This document shows, one piece after another, positions 1 to 5,742 of a DNA stretch of 5,742 nucleotides; the first letter of the stretch is position 1, and the number at the start of each line of letters is the position of its first letter. The notes beneath the pieces were generated by a model. It was not told the DNA's origin and did no database searches. It saw only the letters and a program-made list of their open reading frames with translations. Both the position numbers and the translations under genes were made by a program. This stretch comes from Chitinophagales bacterium. GTDB lineage: Bacteria > Bacteroidota > Bacteroidia > Chitinophagales > Chitinophagaceae. The stretch is from positions 1 to 5,742 of the forward strand of contig JAATGW010000736.1 in NCBI GenBank assembly GCA_015654495.1, given 5' to 3'.

Positions 1-745
1 CTTCGTTAAACTCAATACTGATTTCTATCTTGTCTACATCAGCGGCACTAAGTTCATTTATATCTGAATTTATGATTCCGAATAATTCTTTGAATTTCTG
101 AAACTGTACAGGATCTCCGGGGTCCAGTTCCCAATCGCCGTAGATAGCTTCGTCATCCAGAACCGTGTATTTAAAATCCAGGGTTGGATTCCAGGTGATC
201 TGGTCACCCGTGGGCTGAATGGATGTAATTGCAATTGTGATTGAACGGTCATCCTCATTCAATATGTCATCGTCAAATAAATCAGGATCAGTTTCAAATT
301 CGATTTCAATTTCTTCCACATCTTTTGGAAATCTTACTGTTCCTTTTCCTGTATTGATATCAAAATTCAGATTGAGGTCAATACCCTGATCGGCTGAAGT
401 GGTACAGTCGTCTATTTCGTAAAAAGCTTCTGCACCCTTGATATAATCTGACAGTTTAGCAAATCCTTCAATTTCTTTTATTTCGAATGATACTATAGCA
501 TCGCCTGTTAATGGAATGATCGTTCCCCCCAGTTCCTCTCCTTCAGGATCTATCCTGTCATTAAGTGTCAGTTTGAAACTGAATTTATCTTCATCTTCCA
601 GGTCACCATCTTCTTCATCATCAAATTTCATGACCTGAGGAAATTCTGAAGATGTCAGGGGATATACCAGATTGTCATCACGTTTATCGCAGGCATTTAA
701 AAGCAGGAGCAGACATAATGATGTCAGACATAATTTATATAACAT
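1..745 (-). CDS. Acidic surface lipoprotein, C-terminus cut by the window edge
   Basis: This frame is open from an ATG at 745 to the left edge and gives 248 residues with no stop, so the C-terminus lies outside the window. The N-terminus is a lipoprotein signal: a short hydrophobic leucine-rich stretch ending in LLLNAC, with the lipidated cysteine at residue 19. The mature protein begins C-D-K-R-D-D, resembling the lysine-plus-acidic export signal that sends Bacteroidota lipoproteins to the outer face of the outer membrane. The visible part is strikingly acidic: by my count 62 Asp/Glu against 18 Lys/Arg, with clusters at 42-53 and 153-166. Segments at about 137-176 and 190-206 (for example TVLDDE) resemble Calx-beta strands and their acidic calcium-binding ends, but I cannot confirm a domain. 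It lies 30 bases after the TonB-dependent receptor stop and is probably cotranscribed with it. No SusD-like features are seen. Its function is unknown; an accessory ligand- or cation-binding surface protein is an inference. Confidence 0.85.
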   Translation of the reverse strand, partial: MLYKLCLTSLCLLLLLNACDKRDDNLVYPLTSSEFPQVMKFDDEEDGDLEDEDKFSFKLTLNDRIDPEGEELGGTIIPLTGDAIVSFEIKEIEGFAKLSDYIKGAEAFYEIDDCTTSADQGIDLNLNFDINTGKGTVRFPKDVEEIEIEFETDPDLFDDDILNEDDRSITIAITSIQPTGDQITWNPTLDFKYTVLDDEAIYGDWELDPGDPVQFQKFKELFGIINSDINELSAADVDKIEISIEFNE

Positions 746-775
746 GATCAGTTAAATTTAAAATGATGGTGTGAA

Positions 776-3517
776 TCAGTTTTTTGATTTCGCCTTGAAA
801 TCGGATTTCAAACCCAGCCTTGCCCACCAGGAATAGAATTCTCTCTGAGCATAAATATTCTTGTCGCCAAGGTAGGTTTCAAAAGGCTGGTTGGTCAGGT
901 TCATAACCTCAGCGAACAAACGAAAATTACTGTTGAGGGAGTAGCTGCCGCTGAAATCCAGCTGTATCCTGTTTTTTACATGAAGATCTTCAACAGGAGA
1001 GGCGCCTACTTCGCTCAGGTATTCGCCATTAAAATTGGCTGAAACTCGCAGTACGAGTTTACTTGATTCATATGCAAGGGCCAGGTTACCCACATTTGTC
1101 GCCTGACCGGGGAGACGCAGTTTTTCAATCTCATCGGGTTTTGTTCCATCAGCGTCACGGGCTTGTATACGCGCTTCTGAGTGAGTGTAGGTATAGTTGG
1201 CATAAACACCGAAATTCTTCAGAAAGCTGGGTAAGAAATCGAGCTTCCGCTGAAAGGCAAGTTCAAATCCGGTAAGAAATGCTTCATTTCCGTTTTGTGC
1301 CTGCACCACATCAATGCTGGGAACGATTGGTGTTCCTGTAGATGGGTATGGCACGCCAAATTCTACACGACGATAAATGAAATTATCCAGGCGTTTATGA
1401 AAAATGCCAGCAGAAACAATACCCACATTTCCAAAATAATGTTCAAGCATCAGGTCCAGGTTGAGTGCGCCTGTTGGTTTAAGATCAGCGTTACCGACCG
1501 TGGCAATATTATCCTCCTCATTTATTTCCTGTGCAGGAATAATTTCGCTGAAATTTGGCCGGGCATAAGAAAAAGTTGCTGAAGCCCGAAGATTGGTGTA
1601 CCTGCCCAGCTCATATTTCATCTGAACCTGTGGTAACCAGAAATCATAGGATGAACTCCCCGTAACCGGTATGATTTCTTTTAAATCTCCAGCGGCATCG
1701 ATCACTACGTCCTTGGAATTGTATTTCACTTTTGTTCTTTCATATCTCAAACCACCGAGCAGCATTAGTTTGCTGAACTGGTGCCGCACCATTGCAAAAG
1801 CGGCGGTTACATCTTCATTTGCCGTATAAGCTTCCAAAGCTTCATTGATTGCCTTTCCTTCCACATCCAGAATAAAAAGGCCTGGATTTGAATTAAAGAA
1901 ACGATTGAAACTGGTAACATCAAGCGGACGGCCCATTTCGTACCTGCCACCGAGAAATTCATTTTTGACGGGATCCTGGTCAAAAGCATCTAATGTGGGA
2001 ACACCACCATCACTTTCATAGGCATCGTTGGTGATAGTATATGATTTTTTCTTGGCGCGGTATTTTGCACCAAACTTTATCAGGCCTGAAGAGTTCCGGC
2101 TTTTATATGGTATGCCTATTTCGAACTTGGCTGTGATATTCCTGTCTTTCGCAATTGTATTGCCATATTCCGCACCATCAAATTCGTAAAGGCTGTTGTC
2201 TGTGTAGCCTGGTGCATTGACAGAAGGAAATTTAGGATCCGAAAAACTGAATGACGAAGGCAGGTCTGCAATAAATCCCACTTCATGATCATAGGGTGTG
2301 TACTGCTCGCCTTCTGAGAACTGGGCTTCATAATTCAGAAAGAAATTTTTGAAATTATGTTTGCTTCCAAGGTTGAAAGTCAGTATTGATTGTGATTCAA
2401 AACGATCCTTGGTGAGCTTTTCAATTTCTTCATCCTCAGGTACAAAAACATAACGCCTGCGCCATTCCCGATCTGTAAAGCGACTATACAATGCCCTGAA
2501 ATAAGATTCATTACGCTGATTGAATTTATAATCGATGGTGGTGCTCAGTCCCATTCTTGTTCTTACCAATTCATAATCGCGGAGTTCAAGTTCATTATCA
2601 AATGGAGCATGTTCCCAGTTATCGCTGCCTAGATGATTTTCGTAATAGTTTGCATTGACCATAACCCCAAGCTGTTCTCTTTTGCCAAAGCGCTTGTCGA
2701 ACTGCAGCTGACCCTGAAGATTTGGTTTCCGCATCAGGTTATTATAACCTCCGACTATGGATCCGTTGATCCTTGCATTGGCGCTCTGAGCACTGCGGGT
2801 AATGAGGTTGATGGAACCTCCTACGGCATCTCCATCCATATCAGGTGTAAGGCTCTTGCTTACTTCAATTGAAGCCAGCTGGTCGCTGGGTACTACATCA
2901 AGCGCAACATAACGCACGCTTGCTTCGGGAGAAGGAATCTGTTCACCATTTACATTTATGTTATTAAACTGTGGTGCAAGCCCGCGTATCATCACATAAC
3001 GGCCTTCACCCTGGTCACGTTCAATATTCACACCGGGAACTCTTTGCAAGGCTTCGGCTGCATTCGGATCCGGAAAGCGGCCAATCTGATCGGCAGAAAT
3101 AATATTGCGGATATTGTCTGCATTCTTTTGCTGGTTAAGGGCCCGGGCCTGGCCCTGCAGGAATCCGGAAACTACAACACCCCTGAGTTGTGTCGCATCA
3201 CTGGTAAGTTCAATTGTAATAACGGAAACTGAGCCTGGTTGCAGGTCAACTGAAATACTACTGTCGCGGTAGCCCAGATAACTAATCGACAGCTGATTTT
3301 TTCCGGGACTCAGGTACAATGAAAACTGACCATTCAGATCCGCTGTGGTGCCGCCAGTTGAGCCCATTATTTTCACCGAAGCGCCGGAAAGTTTGCTACG
3401 GTTGATCGCATCAAGAACAGTACCCTTTAATAATGCCGGGTTCTGTTGTGCAACCACTGACCCGGTAAAAAGAGCAAACAGGAAGATAAAAAATTGGAAC
3501 GGTTTCATATTCTGCAT
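776..3517 (-). CDS. TonB-dependent outer-membrane receptor with N-terminal carboxypeptidase-regulatory-like domain
   Basis: A 913-residue outer-membrane active transporter, powered by TonB/ExbBD. Residues 1-23 form a signal peptide ending in SVVA before QQ. Residues 29-105 are a carboxypeptidase-regulatory-like beta-sandwich (KGTVLDA, LSGASVKI, ADLNGQFSL, LSISYLGYRD). A TonB-box-like VVVSG follows at 114-118, then the plug at about 125-242 with IGRFPDPNAAEALQRVPG (145-162), EGRYVMIRGL (171-180) and DGDAVGGSINLIT (228-240). The rest is the beta-barrel, ending in aromatic strands up to Phe907. The plug signature matches the receptor class first defined in Xanthomonas and Caulobacter (TIGR01782-like), which in Bacteroidota often works without SusD. 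There is no STN domain, so direct signalling to a FecR-type anti-sigma factor is unlikely. Six residues (KAKSKN) follow the usual terminal Phe. The second ATG (residue 4, at 3508) is an equally good or better start, since it gives a tighter signal peptide; neither has a Shine-Dalgarno sequence. The frame is intact. The substrate is not identifiable. Confidence 0.96.
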   Translation of the reverse strand: MQNMKPFQFFIFLFALFTGSVVAQQNPALLKGTVLDAINRSKLSGASVKIMGSTGGTTADLNGQFSLYLSPGKNQLSISYLGYRDSSISVDLQPGSVSVITIELTSDATQLRGVVVSGFLQGQARALNQQKNADNIRNIISADQIGRFPDPNAAEALQRVPGVNIERDQGEGRYVMIRGLAPQFNNINVNGEQIPSPEASVRYVALDVVPSDQLASIEVSKSLTPDMDGDAVGGSINLITRSAQSANARINGSIVGGYNNLMRKPNLQGQLQFDKRFGKREQLGVMVNANYYENHLGSDNWEHAPFDNELELRDYELVRTRMGLSTTIDYKFNQRNESYFRALYSRFTDREWRRRYVFVPEDEEIEKLTKDRFESQSILTFNLGSKHNFKNFFLNYEAQFSEGEQYTPYDHEVGFIADLPSSFSFSDPKFPSVNAPGYTDNSLYEFDGAEYGNTIAKDRNITAKFEIGIPYKSRNSSGLIKFGAKYRAKKKSYTITNDAYESDGGVPTLDAFDQDPVKNEFLGGRYEMGRPLDVTSFNRFFNSNPGLFILDVEGKAINEALEAYTANEDVTAAFAMVRHQFSKLMLLGGLRYERTKVKYNSKDVVIDAAGDLKEIIPVTGSSSYDFWLPQVQMKYELGRYTNLRASATFSYARPNFSEIIPAQEINEEDNIATVGNADLKPTGALNLDLMLEHYFGNVGIVSAGIFHKRLDNFIYRRVEFGVPYPSTGTPIVPSIDVVQAQNGNEAFLTGFELAFQRKLDFLPSFLKNFGVYANYTYTHSEARIQARDADGTKPDEIEKLRLPGQATNVGNLALAYESSKLVLRVSANFNGEYLSEVGASPVEDLHVKNRIQLDFSGSYSLNSNFRLFAEVMNLTNQPFETYLGDKNIYAQREFYSWWARLGLKSDFKAKSKN

Positions 3518-3677
3518 TTCTGTCGCAAATGTGGTTTGCCTGAAAAGGAATTGATTAATTCAGCCGTATACAAAAAAGCAACAAGGCTTTGAACTGCATA
3601 AACAAACCAGCAACATGCCTGAAAATCATCGCTGTTGTTATTTGAAGATCAATGAGTTTGAAAGAAGCGGAATAGCC

Positions 3678-3721
3678 ATTACCATATTGTTACCGTAACA
3701 TTACCGGAATATGATTGTAAT
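3678..3721. promoter_or_regulatory. Candidate operator: 11-base phased direct repeats with a central palindrome
   Basis: TTACC occurs three times at exactly 11-base spacing (3679, 3690, 3701), within units ATTACCATATT, GTTACCGTAAC and ATTACCGGAAT. A degenerate fourth unit at 3711-3721 matches the third at 7 of 11 positions. The middle of the array contains a perfect 13-base palindrome, TGTTACCGTAACA (3688-3700). One-turn direct repeats of about 7 conserved plus 4 variable bases are the layout bound by OmpR/PhoB-type winged-helix regulators, whereas the palindrome would suit a dimeric HTH protein such as the adjacent GerE-like regulator. The array lies in the 211-base gap, about 160-200 bases upstream of the receptor start. 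It is too short-looped to be a good hairpin and has no T-run, so a terminator is unlikely. The role is inferred from sequence pattern and position. Confidence 0.5.
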
Positions 3722-3728
3722 ATTTTTA

Positions 3729-5363
3729 TTATACCGATTGTGTAAATGAGCTGAGTGAAGCATGCTGGTCCAGCTGCAATTTTTTCTTAAGGCGATAACG
3801 GGTAACGCGCAAGCTATCAGGAGTAATACCGAGCAGGCGTGAAATATCCGCTGAAGAAAGATTCATTTTTATAAGGGCCAGTAAACGCAATTCGGAAGTG
3901 GTTAATTCCGGACAATATGCCTGTACATCGGTAAAAAAAGAAGGATGTGCCTGTTCGAAAATCGCCCTGAAATCATTCCAGCTGGCATCCTGAGTAAAAC
4001 TGAAACTGATTTTTTGCTGCAGGTTTCGCAGTTGTTTTTTCTGATCACGTTTATCATCTTTTATAACTTCTGCAAGGCCCGTCTTGAGTTCCTCCATTAT
4101 TTCATTTTTTTCGATCAGCTGAAGAATATGAGACGAAAGCTCACGGCTCCTGATATCCAGTTTGTCTTTAAGGGATTTTTCTTCCAGCTGTTTCCTTATC
4201 AGTTCAGATTCCATTAATCCCTGTCTTGTTTTAAACGTTTCTTCGGATTTCTCGTGGAGCAGTTTTTCACTGCGCATTTTTATTTTCTGCCGGTTAATGA
4301 TAAGAATCGCGATTGCGCCCGAAAGTATCAGCAGGATGAGACTGGCAACTGTGATGATCATTTTGATTTTTCCATCGGCATTCAGGTGTGTGATTTCATT
4401 ATTTTTCTTTTCAGTATCGTATAGGGTCTGCATTATCGCGATCTGGTGGCTGTTGTCAGTGGCATAAATCGACTGAACGAGGTCGCGGCTTTTTTCCAGA
4501 CAGAGATAAGCGCTGTCAAATTTATTTAAAGCAAAAAAAGCCTGGGCCATATCCCTGTAACCGCTTTGCAACTGGTATTTTTCACCAGTGAGTTTTGCCA
4601 ATTCAACTGCCTGGCGGGCGAAGGAAAGCCCGGAAATAAAATCACCTTGTTTGCTGGCAACATCGCCTAAATTATTGAGCACTTCTATCTGGTCCCGCCA
4701 GTTTCCCGATTGCCGGTTGCCATCCAGTGAATAGCGGAAATAAATTGCTGCTGAATCATATCGGCCTTTGTCCTCATAGATACTTCCGATATTTTCATAG
4801 ATCTTATACTGTATGGATTTATCAGATCCTTTTATGGCGAATGAAAGAGCCAGTTTCTGAAAATAATAGGCTGAGTCATAGTCACGCTTTTTTTCATAGA
4901 TATGCCCGATCTGGCCATAGGTAGCTGCAAGGCCATTATAGTCGCGCAGACCGGAGTAAATTTTTAATGCTTCCTGAAACTGTATCGACGCGTCCAGTGG
5001 TTGACGGTTATAATAATATACAATGCCAAGCAGGTTGAGATTATCTGCAAGGGGTTTTACAGATCTGATTTCACGAAACAATTGTTCAGCCCGAAGCAGA
5101 TGTTCAATAGCATTTGAATAATTTCCGGAATGGTACAGCAGTTCTCCCATTTTTTGAAGACAGATGGCTTCTCCTGTTCGGTCCTGGCCGGATTGGGTTG
5201 CCCTCAGGTGCTCCTTCAAAATCAGAAAAGAGGAGTCGGGGCTCATCTGTGAAATTTCCGCTACCGGCAACAGAACAAGATTGCCCTGTGCCCGCATCAA
5301 AGAAGAAGATAAACACAAAAGAACCGGCAAAATGCTATATAAAGTGAACCCGCGGACCCGCAT
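3729..5363 (-). CDS. Membrane-spanning TPR regulator with cytoplasmic coiled coil and C-terminal LuxR/GerE-like HTH
   Basis: A one-component transmembrane regulator of 544 residues from the chosen ATG at 5363. The open frame extends to a TTG at 5381, but the ATG places the signal peptide at the true N-terminus (MRVRG, hydrophobic core, MRA then QG). About six TPRs cover residues 67-296 and should be periplasmic; repeated YDSA/FDSA helix-B signatures occur at 162, 202 and 282. One membrane segment spans 335-357. A charged coiled coil (about 358-450) then leads to the DNA-binding end: LTTSELRLLAL (487-497), SSADISRLLGIT (503-514) and a recognition-helix-like SLRVTRYRLKKKL (517-529). This TPR-TM-coil-HTH design is common in Bacteroidota; the HTH resembles LuxR/GerE output domains, and no receiver or kinase domain is present. 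Presumably the TPRs sense a periplasmic ligand or protein and the coil transmits the signal. The receptor gene 211 bases downstream is a plausible target, by position only. The frame is intact. Confidence 0.9.
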   Translation of the reverse strand: MRVRGFTLYSILPVLLCLSSSLMRAQGNLVLLPVAEISQMSPDSSFLILKEHLRATQSGQDRTGEAICLQKMGELLYHSGNYSNAIEHLLRAEQLFREIRSVKPLADNLNLLGIVYYYNRQPLDASIQFQEALKIYSGLRDYNGLAATYGQIGHIYEKKRDYDSAYYFQKLALSFAIKGSDKSIQYKIYENIGSIYEDKGRYDSAAIYFRYSLDGNRQSGNWRDQIEVLNNLGDVASKQGDFISGLSFARQAVELAKLTGEKYQLQSGYRDMAQAFFALNKFDSAYLCLEKSRDLVQSIYATDNSHQIAIMQTLYDTEKKNNEITHLNADGKIKMIITVASLILLILSGAIAILIINRQKIKMRSEKLLHEKSEETFKTRQGLMESELIRKQLEEKSLKDKLDIRSRELSSHILQLIEKNEIMEELKTGLAEVIKDDKRDQKKQLRNLQQKISFSFTQDASWNDFRAIFEQAHPSFFTDVQAYCPELTTSELRLLALIKMNLSSADISRLLGITPDSLRVTRYRLKKKLQLDQHASLSSFTQSV

Positions 5364-5385
5364 AAATTGGTTTTTTGACAAACCG

Positions 5386-5393
5386 CAAAGATG
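5386..5393 (-). promoter_or_regulatory. Possible -7 promoter element of the TPR regulator
   Basis: On the minus strand this reads CATCTTTG, followed by CGG. It matches the Bacteroidota -7 consensus TAnnTTTG at five of six fixed positions. A transcript starting a few bases downstream would begin near the TTG at 5381 and leave a leader of roughly 15 bases before the ATG at 5363, which supports that ATG as the start. No convincing -33 TTTG/TTG is seen at the expected distance, so the call is weak. Confidence 0.3.
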
Positions 5394-5446
5394 GCACCTT
5401 CCTGAATGAACGCACCGCTTATGAAGGAAGGCAACAATTTCTTAAT

Positions 5447-5523
5447 AAAGTACGAAGGCCGAAGTACGAAGGTCGAAGTAAGAGGCAAGAAGTAAGAGGT
5501 AAGAGGTAAGAAGTAAGAGGTAA
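5447..5523. repeat. Tandem array of eleven degenerate 7-base repeats
   Basis: Eleven consecutive 7-base units fill exactly 77 bases with no slip in phase. The units fall into two types: A (GAAGTAC or GAAGTAA; the first copy starts with A) and B (GAAGGCC, GAAGGTC, GAGGCAA or GAGGTAA). They run A-B four times, then one extra B (5503-5509), then A-B, so the higher-order unit is 14 bases. The purine-rich strand is the plus strand. The array is in the gap between the histidine kinase end and the TPR regulator start, about 54 bases upstream of the possible -7 element. Similar degenerate heptamer runs are familiar to me from intergenic DNA of Bacteroidota, but I recall no established function. An open frame read through it on the minus strand gives low-complexity TSYFLPL-like protein and is not a gene. 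Confidence 0.9.
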
Positions 5524-5567
5524 ACAGCCAGATGCAAGTGGGTAACCAAAAGGAATCAGGATTTCTG

Positions 5568-5602
5568 CAACTTAAAACATACAACTTAGAACTTAATAAC
5601 CT
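5568..5602. repeat. Short 7-base-periodic stretch, a degraded relative of the main array
   Basis: Five units can be read in phase: CAACTTA, AAACATA, CAACTTA, GAACTTA, ATAACCT. Two are identical and a third differs by one base. The stretch sits 44 bases beyond the main heptamer array, just after the histidine kinase stop, and is not in phase with that array. It could be a decayed part of the same repeat family or chance similarity in AT-rich spacer. Confidence 0.45.
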
Positions 5603-5614
5603 GAAAACCATAGT

Positions 5615-5742
5615 TCATGAATCTGCATGTAGAATAATCAAAAACTCAGAGCCATGTCCCTCATTGCTGGTGACTTTTATTTCTCCACCATGGGCTTTTA
5701 TAATATCATAAGACAAGGATAAGCCCAGGCCCGTACCCTGTC
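5615..5742 (-). CDS. Sensor histidine kinase, C-terminal end of the ATPase domain (5' part outside window)
   Basis: The last 41 codons of a gene entering from the right edge, with a TGA stop at 5615-5617. The visible protein starts QGTGLGLSLSYDIIKAHGGE and closes with a short strand (EFLIILHADS). GTGLGL is the G2 ATP-lid box of the HATPase_c fold, and the following helix, SYDIIKAHGGEI, and the NEGHGSEF turn are the normal end of this domain. The sequence resembles Bacteroidota kinases of the HisKA/HATPase_c group. Sensor, membrane and phosphoacceptor parts are not in view, so what it senses cannot be said. No response-regulator domain is fused after the ATPase. The gene is separated from the TPR regulator by 251 bases with repeats, so cotranscription is doubtful. 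No clear terminator hairpin follows the stop. Confidence 0.88.
   Translation of the reverse strand, partial: QGTGLGLSLSYDIIKAHGGEIKVTSNEGHGSEFLIILHADS

Noticed and set aside
70..258. Minus-strand 62-codon frame at the left edge
   Set aside because: It lies in a different frame inside the lipoprotein gene, which is open across the whole region from 745 to the edge.
1063..1582. Plus-strand open frames opposite the receptor barrel
   Set aside because: The minus-strand receptor frame is intact and family-consistent throughout; these frames are short and without motifs.
3548..3561. Inverted repeat GAATT-GATT-AATTC upstream of the receptor
   Set aside because: Five-base AT-rich arms are expected by chance in a 211-base spacer, and nothing else supports a binding site.
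3688..3700. Palindrome TGTTACCGTAACA as a terminator of the TPR regulator
   Set aside because: The arms are separated by one base, so a stable hairpin loop would leave only a short stem, and no T-run follows; an operator reading fits better.
3945..4467. Plus-strand open frames opposite the TPR regulator
   Set aside because: They are antisense shadows of a well-supported coding sequence with clear TPR, membrane and HTH parts; their translations show no domain.
5447..5523. CRISPR array
   Set aside because: Units are 7 bases, contiguous and without unique spacers, which is unlike CRISPR repeats.
5297..5611. Open frame of 104 codons on the minus strand across the heptamer repeats
   Set aside because: The protein is a read-through of 7-base repeats (TSYFLPL-type low complexity), it overlaps the start of the TPR regulator in another frame, and it has no recognisable domain.

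Overview
The window looks like a chromosomal segment of a Bacteroidota bacterium. The evidence is a TonB-dependent receptor with an N-terminal carboxypeptidase-regulatory-like domain, a membrane-spanning TPR/coiled-coil/HTH regulator of a type typical of that phylum, a lipoprotein whose first mature residues resemble the Bacteroidota surface-export signal, no Shine-Dalgarno sequences ahead of the genes, and two near matches to the Bacteroidota -7 promoter element (TAnnTTTG). Genus cannot be fixed from the sequence; a Chitinophagales/Sphingobacteriales/Saprospirales-like lineage is a guess.

All four genes lie on the minus strand, so the order of transcription is right to left. At the right edge (5615-5742) is the last part of a sensor histidine kinase. 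Next is a 251-base gap holding an ordered array of 7-base tandem repeats (5447-5523), a weaker 7-base-periodic stretch (5568-5602) and a possible promoter (5386-5393). Then comes a TPR regulator (3729-5363), whose start is better placed at an internal ATG than at the TTG of the longest open frame. A 211-base gap follows, with three 11-base direct repeats and a 13-base palindrome (3678-3721). After it come a large TonB-dependent receptor (776-3517) and, 30 bases further on, a very acidic lipoprotein that runs off the left edge (1-745).

The likely functional unit is the TonB-dependent receptor plus the lipoprotein, as an outer-membrane uptake pair. The 30-base spacing suggests one transcript. 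No SusD-like partner is visible; the lipoprotein occupies the place a surface accessory protein would take. The upstream TPR regulator spans the inner membrane and could sense a periplasmic signal and control the receptor through the operator-like repeats, but that link rests on position alone. The substrate cannot be read from the sequence.

No CRISPR array, tRNA, rRNA, insertion sequence or phage gene is visible. The least ordinary items are the 11-base phased operator-like repeats, the A/B-alternating heptamer array, and the acidic, Calx-beta-like lipoprotein.
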